DNA of 64,000 nucleotides from Sphingosinicella sp942492965 (GTDB lineage Bacteria; Pseudomonadota; Alphaproteobacteria; Sphingomonadales; Sphingomonadaceae). Positions 1 through 7,185 of this stretch are shown here, one piece after another. Made by a program: the position numbers and the translations under genes. The stretch spans positions 2,108,001-2,172,000 of the forward strand of contig OW818656.1 in the NCBI GenBank assembly GCA_942492965.1. The letters run 5' to 3'. The notes beneath the pieces were generated by a model. That model had not been told where the DNA came from. It worked only from the letters and a program-made list of their open reading frames with translations, and made no database searches. Numbering within the stretch: position 1 is the first letter of the stretch; every line of letters starts with the position of its first letter.

Positions 1-232
1 GCCGGTCATCTGGCAGGCCTCAGGAATGCGGACGGTCAGTGGGGTGTGTGGGGGCGGTGTAAGCATGGGCAATCCTTCGGGTCCGGAACCTGCGTTTGGC
101 ATCGACGCCATGCTGCGCTGGCCACCGCTCGTCGAACAGAGCCTCTCTGGTGCAGCGAAGGGAATCTCAGGCCTCCACGCGCCCCACTGGTGCAAGGGGC
201 GCCACTTGGCATGACGGAGGCGTGAGGGATGT
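1..232. other. No recognisable gene
   Basis: Short open frames exist on both strands here, but none has a recognisable domain or a convincing ribosome binding site. The stretch may be the interior of the integrated element whose tRNA end lies at 4277, or the truncated end of a gene outside the window. I see no repeat or RNA structure that I can support. Confidence 0.4.
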
Positions 233-403
233 CTAAAATGCTCGTCGGCGCGACGCGTCGCGAGCATGCCCCACGCAGGCAGGTGGATGCTCCATGCCGA
301 TCTCGCGGTAAAAACGGCGAGTAGCGCGGATTTCCGCCACTTCTGGCCAGCGCGCCTCGGGCAATGAGTAGCTTGCCTCCAGCTCCAAGGCGGGAGTCTC
401 CAT
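233..403 (-). CDS. Small hypothetical protein (56 aa)
   Basis: A 56-residue open frame starts at an ATG preceded by GGA five bases upstream. The product is charged, reads METPALELEASY at the start and PPACVGHARD near the end, and has no signal peptide or membrane segment. I do not recognise a family. An imperfect palindrome at 546-570, shared with the region upstream of the nucleotidyltransferase-HEPN gene, lies about 145 bp upstream on the same strand. That shared upstream site is the main reason to take the frame seriously. It may equally be chance coding. Confidence 0.3.
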   Translation of the reverse strand: METPALELEASYSLPEARWPEVAEIRATRRFYREIGMEHPPACVGHARDASRRRAF

Positions 404-545
404 AAATTCCGATGTGCAGACAACAACTTGCGAGAAAAGCGAGTATTCCCCTTTATCTTGCTTTCGTTTCCCTCCCGCTTCCTCCCCTCCCGCGCCCTTC
501 CAACCCTCGGACAGACCGATCCTGTCCCGGAAGCGTATGGACGTG

Positions 546-570
546 CACGGCAACCCTCTGATCAGGGGGT
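546..570. repeat. Repeat copy 1 of a split 25-bp motif
   Basis: The sequence CACGGCAACCCTCT, four variable bases (GATC), then AGGGGGT. The same 14 + 4 + 7 arrangement recurs at 2255-2279 with only the spacer changed (21 of 25 identical). The core is an imperfect inverted repeat around CTGATCAG. It may be an operator. Confidence 0.6.
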
Positions 571-742
571 GGCGCCTTTCGCTTTGCTGGACAGCTGTGG
601 ACGCGTTTTCGGATCAAATGGGCGCGGAAACTGATCGGAAACAGGTCATGCTGCGCAGCATTCTTGCAGCATGGCGGCGATCGAAAGCGATGCTCTGGGC
701 ATGATTTTCGCGCGCTTTCCCACAACAAAAGGACGCTCAGAC

Positions 743-1018
743 ATGAACAATGCCGACCTCGCCGAAGCGCTTGCCGAGACGCTGGGGACCACCAAGACCG
801 ATGCCCGCAAGGCCGTCGATGCGGTGTTCGCCGCGATCACCGATGCCGCCGCCAAGGGCGAGGAAGTCTCGCTCAATGGCTTCGGCAAGTTCAAGGTGAA
901 GGCTTCTCCCGCGCGCGAAGGCCGCAACCCGGCAACCGGTGCGGCGATGCAGATCGCGGCGTCGAACAAGCTTAGTTTCAGCCCTGCCAAGGCGGTCAAG
1001 GACCGGCTGAACGGCTAA
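743..1018 (+). CDS. HU family DNA-binding protein
   Basis: A 91-residue HU/IHF-family nucleoid protein that bends double-stranded DNA as a dimer. The N-terminal helices (1-40) are followed by the conserved GFGKF turn (46-50) and the DNA-intercalating arm with GRNPATG (60-66). Length matches the family (about 90). The start at MNNADL is chosen because AAAGGA lies about 10 bp upstream and the protein then begins exactly where the family does; an in-frame ATG 72 bp further upstream would add an unrelated tail. It stands alone, divergent in position from the minus-strand element genes. Sphingomonads usually carry several HU copies, so this may be a chromosomal paralogue or element cargo. Family assignment is secure, role is not. 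Confidence 0.93.
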   Translation: MNNADLAEALAETLGTTKTDARKAVDAVFAAITDAAAKGEEVSLNGFGKFKVKASPAREGRNPATGAAMQIAASNKLSFSPAKAVKDRLNG

Positions 1019-1146
1019 AACCGACGCGGCTTTCAAGACTTGGCCGCCAGCATCCGGGGGCATTTGGACGCTGGCGGCCGCACCGGAAATCGGTGGAGGA
1101 ACGACGGGACGTCGATCCGGTTCCGTCGCCCCGCCCCGAACAAGAA

Positions 1147-1171
1147 AACGCCGGCCCAAAAGGCCGGCGTT
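1147..1171 (-). terminator. Rho-independent terminator for the nucleotidyltransferase-HEPN gene
   Basis: A perfect 10-bp stem (AACGCCGGCC / GGCCGGCGTT) with a 5-base loop. Read on the minus strand it is followed by TTTTCTTGTT, while the plus strand has no T run. It lies 76 bp beyond the stop codon at 1248, so it most likely ends the minus-strand transcript. Confidence 0.75.
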
Positions 1172-1247
1172 CAGTGCATGAAGGGGGAAGAATGGCGCCA
1201 GCCTATGGCGCCGGACGCGGCATCGCAACCTGCCGGGATCGGCAGGT

Positions 1248-2186
1248 TCAGGACGCGGAAACACCAGATTTTGAGGCCGCGTCGAGCTCGGCGATACGCT
1301 CGCTGCACACGGCATGGACGACACGGCCGAGTTCCTCGACCTGCTCGCCGAGCCACGTGAGCTCTTCCTCGCTGATGCGGTAATGCTTCGAGTAGCGGGC
1401 CTTCACATAGGCTTGCTTCAGCTTCTCGAACATCGCGCGCTGCTTGCGATTGTCCTCGGGCCAAACGTAGATCAGGCGCCGGTCGATAAGGTTCGCCTGC
1501 GACCGCAGAAAGCCTAGATTGTGAACGTGAGGCGTATAGAACGTGCAGACCAGAAGCACACAGTGGTAGAGGCGTTCCGTTGCTTGATGTAAGTCGAAAA
1601 CCGCTTTTTTTCGCTTACCGCGTGCTTCGGCGTCTTTGTATCCATCGAAGAAATCGACGGAGCTGGTCATCCACTCATCGAAGTATTCGCGCGCCATTTT
1701 GAGCGCATCCTTGGGTGTCTTGGGCTTCGGCGTATGCAGCACGCTGTCGTCGCTCTGGTAGAGTGCGATGCCATCCTTCGCGACGTCCATGAAGAAGTAG
1801 CGGCCGTGGGCAAGGCCGTCGTTCACCTCCTGCAGCGTGTGCACGATGAAGTTCACCGGGGTCTTTATCGACTTCGTGATGCCGTACTCGCGGTGGAATC
1901 GCTCCTCGGCCTTGGCCCAGTACGTCACATAGTCGGTGAGACGCTTGTCGTTGACGATGACGAGCAGGTCGAAGTCGGACTTGTAACCCTTGGCGGTGTG
2001 GGGTTCGTCGACCCAGCCGCCGCGCGCATAGCTGCCGTAGAGGATGACCTTGGTGATGCGGCCCTTCTTCTTCCATTGGTGCTGAGCGAGCGCGAGGGTG
2101 TCGTTGAACTCCTCGAACAGAATCTCGACGACACGCTCAAGCTCGCGCTGCTTGGGCAAGGGAAGATGATCGAGGCTCGTGCGCAT
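1248..2186 (-). CDS. Nucleotidyltransferase-HEPN fusion protein
   Basis: A 312-residue protein. Residues about 45-130 form a Pol-beta-type minimal nucleotidyltransferase: GSYARG (51-56) and the SDFDLL acidic motif (70-75) that would hold the metal ions. Residues about 160-300 are a helical HEPN domain, with R-x3-H (264-268, RYSKH) as a candidate ribonuclease motif. In two-gene MNT/HEPN toxin-antitoxin systems the nucleotidyltransferase adenylylates and silences the HEPN RNase; here both are one chain, so the protein may be self-controlled. Start: ATG with AGGAAGG about 7 bp upstream; an upstream in-frame ATG is less well placed. It lies in element cargo between a sigma-like gene and HU, with its own terminator. 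Function as toxin, defence or regulator is inference. Confidence 0.82.
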   Translation of the reverse strand: MRTSLDHLPLPKQRELERVVEILFEEFNDTLALAQHQWKKKGRITKVILYGSYARGGWVDEPHTAKGYKSDFDLLVIVNDKRLTDYVTYWAKAEERFHREYGITKSIKTPVNFIVHTLQEVNDGLAHGRYFFMDVAKDGIALYQSDDSVLHTPKPKTPKDALKMAREYFDEWMTSSVDFFDGYKDAEARGKRKKAVFDLHQATERLYHCVLLVCTFYTPHVHNLGFLRSQANLIDRRLIYVWPEDNRKQRAMFEKLKQAYVKARYSKHYRISEEELTWLGEQVEELGRVVHAVCSERIAELDAASKSGVSAS

Positions 2187-2254
2187 AGGAGACCTTCCTA
2201 GCAACTCAGACATGACTTTGCACTGCAAGAACAGGCTGTTGTGGCGGCTACGAA

Positions 2255-2279
2255 CACGGCAACCCTCTACCTAGGGGGT
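2255..2279. repeat. Repeat copy 2 of a split 25-bp motif
   Basis: CACGGCAACCCTCT, spacer ACCT, AGGGGGT; the partner of 546-570. The surrounding bases make an imperfect inverted repeat, CAACCC with GGGTTG at its ends. It lies about 70 bp upstream of the nucleotidyltransferase-HEPN start and overlaps the stop codon of the sigma-like gene, a position suited to a promoter or operator for the former. Confidence 0.6.
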
Positions 2280-2669
2280 TGTCGCCAGATCGAGCGCCAC
2301 CAGCGCATCCGCCATGCGGGTTTCCACTTCGCGGACTGAGAGACCCAGCCGCAGCGCGATGCGGTCGTTGAGGAGCCCGTCCCAGGCCAGCTCCAGCACC
2401 TGCCGGGATACCAGGTCGAGCGCCGAAAACGCCGCCCGGTAGCGTGCGCCGACGTCCGCGATCCGTTCGATGGCCCGAACCATGTGGCGCTCAACACGCC
2501 ATTCGCTGATGCCCATTTCTCGCGCGATCTCGGCGTAACGCTTACCCTCAACCCGGTGCGCCATGAACACGATCAGCGTTGTTTCAGGCAGGCCTTCGAG
2601 CACCCGCCGCATGACTGAGAGCCGGTCCATATCCTGCGGCACGGCGGCTCCATTGATACGCTGTTCCAT
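2271..2669 (-). CDS. Sigma-region-4-like DNA-binding protein
   Basis: A 132-residue protein with two helix-turn-helix units of sigma-70 region 4 type: residues about 28-70 (YAEIAREMGISEWRVERHM) and about 84-126 (NDRIALRLGLSVREVETRM). There is no region 2, so it cannot be a complete sigma factor; it more likely acts as a transcription regulator or sigma-like accessory factor. The start has a strong purine-rich site (GGGAGAAGAGGG) directly upstream. It is followed by the nucleotidyltransferase-HEPN gene and preceded by the integrase gene, all on the same strand, so it may control element genes. The family name is from sequence pattern; the target is unknown. Confidence 0.7.
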   Translation of the reverse strand: MEQRINGAAVPQDMDRLSVMRRVLEGLPETTLIVFMAHRVEGKRYAEIAREMGISEWRVERHMVRAIERIADVGARYRAAFSALDLVSRQVLELAWDGLLNDRIALRLGLSVREVETRMADALVALDLATTP

Positions 2670-2865
2670 CCCTCTTCTCCCTCTCCAACAGCCGCACCCG
2701 GCGGAAGAGCGGGGTGGGCGGCGGAGCGCCGACAGGTCCGGCCCTGAGGGCCGGGCCTGCACCTGAAGGGCTGCAACGAAGTGGAAGACCCGCGTCAGCG
2801 GGTTGCGGGACCGGCACGGCCGGACCAATGGCAAAGCGACCCGCACACACCGCGCGGGAGCCGGA

Positions 2866-4116
2866 TCAAACAGTCTTCATCCGGCCGAAGGACGGATGGC
2901 TTTTCTCCTTCGTGAACTTGCCTCGAACGACGTTCGCCCTGCGCAACTTGTCGAGGTGGTCCGACCAATATTGCATCATGCGGACGCGCTCGGCCCAGTG
3001 TTCGCCGCGAAGATAGGCGCGGCGGACGTTGTTGCTTTCCATATGCGCCAGCTGCCGTTCGATCGCGTCCGGATGCCATTTACGGCTTTCATTCAGAAGC
3101 GTGCTGGCAATGGCCCTGAAGCCGTGCGCGGTCATTTCATTCTGGGCGTAGCCCAGACGCCGGAGCGCGGCATTGATGCTATTGTCCGAAATCGGCCGGT
3201 CCGGTGATCGGATCGAGGGAAACAGGTAGCGGGAGTGTCGCGTATAGAGCCTCAGCTCACGCAAGAGCTCAAGAACCTGGGATGACAGCGGCACATTATG
3301 CTCGCGGCCCATCTTCATTCGGGCGCCCGGGATGGCCCAGAGTGCGCCGTCGAAGTCGAACTCATCCCATTCTGCATTCCTGAGTTCGCCGGGCCGGACA
3401 AAGACGTGGGGGAGGATCTTCAATGCAAAATCTACCGCCGGCTGCCCCTGGTAGCCGTCGATGGCCCGAAGCAATTCGCCCACGCGCTGCGGCTCGACGA
3501 GCGCGGCCCTGTGCTTGACCTTCGGGGCAATGAGCGCGCCGCGCAGGTCGAGCGTCACATCGCGTTCGGCCCGGCCCGTGGCGATGGCATAGCGGATCAC
3601 GCTGCTGCACGTGCTGCGCAGACGGCGGGCCGTCTCGTAACGGCCCCGGACCTCGACCGTTCGCAATACGGTTAGAACCTCGGGCGCTTTCAGCTCTCCG
3701 ATCGGCCGTCCGCCGATCAGGGGTTCGGCAAAGCCGATGAGCCAACGCAGCTTGTCCATCGTTGAGGACGAGCGGCCTTCAGCCTCGCATTTTTCAAGCC
3801 ATTCCTCTGCCACGGCCTTGAACGTGTTTGCCTCGGGGACGGACGAGAGGCCGCGCGTGATCTTCTTGTAGACGGATGGGTTGATGCCTTTTTCGAGCAT
3901 ATCGGCCGCGCTCGCGCGCTTCTCGCGTGCGGCTTTGAGTGAGACCCTGGGATAGACGCCGAGGGCCAGCGTGCCTCTTTTGCCCGCGTGCCGGTAGTCC
4001 ATGCGCCAATAGCGGGCGCCATTGGGTTGAACGAGCAGATAGAGTCCATGCATGTCGGTGGCCTTGAATGGCTTGTCGCGGACCTTGAGTTTTCGGATGG
4101 CGGCATCGGTCAGCAT
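2866..4116 (-). CDS. Tyrosine-type site-specific integrase
   Basis: A 416-residue integrase of the P4-like family (DUF4102 arm-binding domain plus phage integrase domain). Residues 1-85 are the arm-binding domain, about 95-190 the core-binding domain, and 205-390 the catalytic domain with R241 (VRPGELR), H331 and R334 (HGFR), H358 (LAH) and the nucleophile Y368 (RRAYLRGEHW). All catalytic residues are present and the length is usual for the family (about 400), so it should be active. The start is the first ATG of the conserved MLTDAAIRKLK. The gene reads away from tRNA-Leu(TAA), with short repeats between them that may be arm sites or an operator. Confidence 0.93.
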   Translation of the reverse strand: MLTDAAIRKLKVRDKPFKATDMHGLYLLVQPNGARYWRMDYRHAGKRGTLALGVYPRVSLKAAREKRASAADMLEKGINPSVYKKITRGLSSVPEANTFKAVAEEWLEKCEAEGRSSSTMDKLRWLIGFAEPLIGGRPIGELKAPEVLTVLRTVEVRGRYETARRLRSTCSSVIRYAIATGRAERDVTLDLRGALIAPKVKHRAALVEPQRVGELLRAIDGYQGQPAVDFALKILPHVFVRPGELRNAEWDEFDFDGALWAIPGARMKMGREHNVPLSSQVLELLRELRLYTRHSRYLFPSIRSPDRPISDNSINAALRRLGYAQNEMTAHGFRAIASTLLNESRKWHPDAIERQLAHMESNNVRRAYLRGEHWAERVRMMQYWSDHLDKLRRANVVRGKFTKEKSHPSFGRMKTV

Positions 4117-4220
4117 GACGGTACATTTCCGCTTTCGAGGGAAAATATACCGCAAATGTACCGTCAGATTTGACGGTATACAACGAACGGGGACGGTCTG
4201 AGACGGAAAACGTACCGTCA
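4116..4220. repeat. Four TGACGGTA-type repeats in the integrase upstream region
   Basis: Copies are at 4116-4128 (TGACGGTACATTT, plus), 4154-4166 (its exact reverse complement), 4171-4180 (TGACGGTATA, plus) and 4211-4220 (CGTACCGTCA, minus). The middle two make a perfect palindrome TACCGTCA-GATT-TGACGGTA. Copy 1 covers the integrase start codon. Between an integrase and its tRNA target these could be arm-type integrase sites, an excisionase site or an autoregulatory operator. Confidence 0.65.
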
Positions 4221-4276
4221 GAAATGGCTGAAATCAGCCACTTTCCGGACGGGTGTGGACCCCTGCGGAAAGCAGT

Positions 4277-4364
4277 TGGTGCCCACGGCCGGGATCGAAC
4301 CGGCACGCCTGAAACAGGCGAGGGATTTTAAGTCCCTTGCGTCTACCAATTCCGCCACGTGGGC
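4277..4364 (-). tRNA. tRNA-Leu(TAA)
   Basis: An 88-nt class II tRNA including an encoded CCA. The acceptor GCCCACG pairs across its ends; the anticodon loop is CTTAAAA with anticodon TAA; a long variable arm (CGCCTG TTT CAGGCG) follows, then the T arm GGTTCGATCCC. Its 3' end faces the integrase gene and is the likely integration site. Confidence 0.97.
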
Positions 4365-4392
4365 CGCTGCGGTGTCGGGCTGCCTAGCGTTT

Positions 4393-5145
4393 CTAGATGG
4401 CGCCGTCGAGTGGCTGGTGTCCGGCGGCGGAAAGCGCGTCCATCAGGCGCGTTGCGGCGTCGTCGAGCGCGGCCTGTTCGCGGCTGCGGATCACGAAGTT
4501 GGCGCCGATGCGGCCTTCGCGCCAGAAGGGATAGCTGCCGATCTGGATACCGGGCTTCTCCCGCTCCACAGCGATCAGTATGTCCGAAACGCTGCTTTCG
4601 GGCACCCAGGCGCCCACCGTGCGGTCGAGCACGGGAAGCCCGCCTTCGAGCTTGCCGTCGAGCCCCGCGAGCATTCCCTGTGTGATCTTGGGCACGCCTG
4701 CGAGCATGAAGACGTTGTCGATGCGGATGCCGGGCGCGCCCGAAACCGGGTTCTCGATGAGGTCTGCGCCTTCGGGCACGCGGGCCATGCGCAGCCGCGC
4801 CTCGGTGATGCGCTCGCCGTAGTATTTGCGCAGCATGGCCTCCGCTTCCGGGTGCAGCACGACCGGCACGCCCAGCGCCTCCGCGATCGCATCGACGCTG
4901 ATGTCATCGTGCGTCGGCCCGATGCCGCCGGTGGTGAAGACATAGTCGCACTGGGCGCGGCAGGCATTGACGGCGGCGATGATGGCACCCATCTGATCGG
5001 CAACGACACGCGCCTCGACGAGCTGGATTCCCTGAATGTTAAGCCATTTCGCGAGATAAGCGAGGTTGGCGTCCTGGGTTCGGCCGGAGAGAATCTCGTC
5101 GCCGATGACGATGAGCGCGGCGGTCCAGATGCGAGGTTCGGCCAT
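4393..5145 (-). CDS. Molybdopterin-binding (MoaB/Mog, CinA-N-like) protein
   Basis: A 250-residue protein of the competence/damage-inducible protein A N-terminal type. The MoaB/Mog fold fills residues 1-170: ALIVIGDEILSG near the N terminus and TTGGIGPTHDD in the middle, the loop that contacts a nucleotide or pterin substrate in this family. The C-terminal deamidase domain of full CinA is missing, which is normal for this shorter alphaproteobacterial subfamily. The start MAEPRI lies after GGATA; an upstream in-frame ATG adds 16 unlikely residues. It is divergent from the L,D-transpeptidase gene with a gap of about 100 bp that must hold both promoters. The physiological substrate is unknown. 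Confidence 0.9.
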   Translation of the reverse strand: MAEPRIWTAALIVIGDEILSGRTQDANLAYLAKWLNIQGIQLVEARVVADQMGAIIAAVNACRAQCDYVFTTGGIGPTHDDISVDAIAEALGVPVVLHPEAEAMLRKYYGERITEARLRMARVPEGADLIENPVSGAPGIRIDNVFMLAGVPKITQGMLAGLDGKLEGGLPVLDRTVGAWVPESSVSDILIAVEREKPGIQIGSYPFWREGRIGANFVIRSREQAALDDAATRLMDALSAAGHQPLDGAI

Positions 5146-5248
5146 GCGGCTATCCGTAGCCGCAGCGGCAAACAGGGTAAAGCGTGATGGCAAGGCGCCG
5201 CACCGCCGTTGCCGGATCGGGCTGGTTTAGGGTATTCGGAGTGACGAC

Positions 5249-5902
5249 ATGATCGGGATTCTCACCTTCGCCCTGCTGGCGGCCCCCGCGCCGAAGGCCG
5301 TGACGCTGGACGCAAACGTGCGGCGCGCCGCGCTCGATGTCGTCTCCTGTGCGCAGGCCTCGGGCATCGGCAAGGCGGCACGCAGCGTCACGATCATCGA
5401 TTACGGCCGCACCTCGCTGGAGCCGCGCCTGTGGGTGGTGGACATCAAGACCGGGGCCGCGCTCGTTCAGGAATATGTCGCGCACGGCCGCAACTCGGGC
5501 GAGAATCGCACCACGAGCTTCTCGAATGCGATGAACTCGCACCAGTCGAGCCTCGGGCTCTTCGTCACGGCCGAGACCTACAAGGGCGCGAACGGCTATT
5601 CGATGCGCATGGACGGGCTGGTGCCAGGGGTGAACGACGCAGCGCGCGACCGTGCCATCGTCATGCACGGCGCGCCCTACGTGAACCCCGAAACGGGCGC
5701 GAAGCAGGGCCGGCTCGGGCGCAGCTGGGGCTGTCCGGCGCTGCGCAGCGCGGTAGCCGAGGGTGTCATCGATCTCATCAAGGGCGGCAATTTCGTGTTC
5801 GCCTGGCACCCGGACAAGGATTGGGTCGGCGCATCGCCCTACGCCAAGTGCGTCGTCGCCATGAAGGATCGTCCGGCTGGCGTCAGCCGCACCGCGCGTT
5901 AG
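5249..5902 (+). CDS. Murein L,D-transpeptidase catalytic domain family protein
   Basis: A 217-residue YkuD-related protein of the type that carries out 3-3 crosslinking of peptidoglycan or anchors proteins to it. The N terminus (MIGILTFALLAAPAPK) is a short export signal. The catalytic motif is seen as IVMHGAPY followed by GRLGRSWGCPAL, with the Cys of WGCPA as nucleophile and the preceding His in HGAPY. It acts in the periplasm. The methionine aminopeptidase gene begins 9 bp downstream, so the two are probably co-transcribed, though no functional link is evident. Confidence 0.88.
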   Translation: MIGILTFALLAAPAPKAVTLDANVRRAALDVVSCAQASGIGKAARSVTIIDYGRTSLEPRLWVVDIKTGAALVQEYVAHGRNSGENRTTSFSNAMNSHQSSLGLFVTAETYKGANGYSMRMDGLVPGVNDAARDRAIVMHGAPYVNPETGAKQGRLGRSWGCPALRSAVAEGVIDLIKGGNFVFAWHPDKDWVGASPYAKCVVAMKDRPAGVSRTAR

Positions 5903-5911
5903 GATAGGGTC

Positions 5912-6730
5912 ATGGACATGGAAGTTTCAGACGTCATTCTCGATGCGTCCGGCATCAAGCTGCACGGCCCCGATGCGTTCGAAGGGATGCGCCGCGCGGG
6001 TCAGCTTGCCGCGGCGGCGCTCGATATGCTGGTGCCGCACGTCGTGCCCGGCGCCCGCACGATCGATCTCGATACGATGGTCTATGAGTTCGTGCGCGAA
6101 CGGGGCGGCGTTCCCGCCACCGTGTTCTACAAGGGCTACAGCCATTCGAGCTGCATCAGCATCAATCACGTCGTCTGCCACGGCATCCCGAGCGCGAAGC
6201 GGCTGGTGAAGGGCGATATCGCCAATATCGACATCACGGTCATCGTCGATGGCTGGCACGGCGACACGAGCCGCATGTTCCTCGTCGGCGATGTGCCGCT
6301 GAAGGCGCGCCGCCTCGTCGACATCACCTATGAATGCCTGATGCGGGGCATCGCGGCGGCGAAGCCGGGCAACCGCCTCGGCGATATCGGCCACGCCATC
6401 CAGTCCTACGCGGAAGAGCAGCGCTGCGGAATCGTGCGCGATTTCTGCGGCCACGGCCTCGGCCGCATGTTCCACGACGAGCCGAGCGTCGTCCATGTCG
6501 GCAAGCCGGGGCGCGGCGTGCTGTTGAAGCCCGGCATGTTCTTCACGATCGAACCGATGATCAACCTTGGCCGCGCCGATGTGAAGGTGCTCGATGATGG
6601 CTGGACGGCGGTCACGCGCGACCGCTCGCTCTCCGCGCAGTTCGAACACTCGATCGGCATCACCGAGACCGGCTGCGAGATCTTCACGAAATCGCCGGCC
6701 GGCCTCGATCATCCGCCCTACGCGGTCTGA
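5912..6730 (+). CDS. map: Type I methionyl aminopeptidase
   Basis: A 272-residue cytosolic metalloprotease that removes the initiator methionine from nascent proteins. Metal ligands are visible in order: the two Asp of NIDITVIVDGWHGD, His of FCGHGLGR, Glu of TIEPM and Glu of QFEHSIG. The length fits the family (about 250-275). An ATG two codons downstream is an alternative start. The 3' end overlaps the convergent acetyltransferase gene by 13 bp. Confidence 0.95.
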   Translation: MDMEVSDVILDASGIKLHGPDAFEGMRRAGQLAAAALDMLVPHVVPGARTIDLDTMVYEFVRERGGVPATVFYKGYSHSSCISINHVVCHGIPSAKRLVKGDIANIDITVIVDGWHGDTSRMFLVGDVPLKARRLVDITYECLMRGIAAAKPGNRLGDIGHAIQSYAEEQRCGIVRDFCGHGLGRMFHDEPSVVHVGKPGRGVLLKPGMFFTIEPMINLGRADVKVLDDGWTAVTRDRSLSAQFEHSIGITETGCEIFTKSPAGLDHPPYAV

Positions 6731-7185
6731 CCAAGCTCCAGCGTCATGCAGACGCTGTAGGGGTCTTCTTTATAATCTCCGAACGGCGGGCACAGCGTGA
6801 AGCCCCGGCTCGCATAGAGCAGCCGTGCCGCATCGAACGCGGCGGGCGTGCCCGTTTCTAGGCTCAGCCGTGTGTAACCGCGCCGCCGCGCCTCTTCGAT
6901 GATGTGATCGAGCATGACGGTCGCGACACCGCGCCGGCGATGGCGTTCGTCGGTCCGCATCGATTTGATCTCGCCGTGCTGCGGATCGAGTTCGCGCAGC
7001 GCGCCGCAGCCCAGCAGCACGCCTTCGTCCCACACCGTCCAGAAGGTGATATCGGGCGCGCGCAGCGCGTCGAGATCGAGCGCATGGACGCTTTCGGGCG
7101 GCGAATGGCGATGCATGTCGTCGAGATGCGCCTGCAGCAGCGCGGCGATTTCCGGTCCCCGCAGGTCGTCGTGCCGAATCTCCAT
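6718..7185 (-). CDS. GNAT family N-acetyltransferase
   Basis: A 155-residue acetyltransferase. The acetyl-CoA-binding motif A is present as MRTDERHRRRGVATVML (Q/RxxGxG/A type), followed by the beta-bulge region SLETGT and the C-terminal ASRGF motif typical of GNAT enzymes. The start codon shares one base with the stop of the upstream aminotransferase gene (TGATG), so the two are translationally coupled. It is cytosolic. The acceptor substrate cannot be read from sequence; coupling with a PLP enzyme suggests an amino compound. It overlaps the end of map by 13 bp on the opposite strand. Confidence 0.9.
   Translation of the reverse strand: MEIRHDDLRGPEIAALLQAHLDDMHRHSPPESVHALDLDALRAPDITFWTVWDEGVLLGCGALRELDPQHGEIKSMRTDERHRRRGVATVMLDHIIEEARRRGYTRLSLETGTPAAFDAARLLYASRGFTLCPPFGDYKEDPYSVCMTLELGQTA

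Larger units (their letters stand above)
1..4276. mobile_element. Integrated element, tRNA-Leu-proximal end
   Basis: A tyrosine integrase gene lies about 160 bp from the 3' end of tRNA-Leu(TAA), with short inverted repeats in the gap. This is the usual arrangement for an element integrated at a tRNA 3' end. Genes of accessory type follow: a sigma-like DNA-binding protein, a nucleotidyltransferase-HEPN fusion and an HU-like protein. The tRNA gene itself is intact, including CCA. I looked for a second copy of the tRNA 3' end in 1-2300 and did not see one, so the other attachment site is outside the window, diverged, or the element is degraded. The left boundary given is only the window edge. 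Confidence 0.5.

Noticed and set aside
1..2300. Second attachment site for the tRNA-Leu element
   Set aside because: No stretch matching the last 15-20 bases of the tRNA gene was found by eye.
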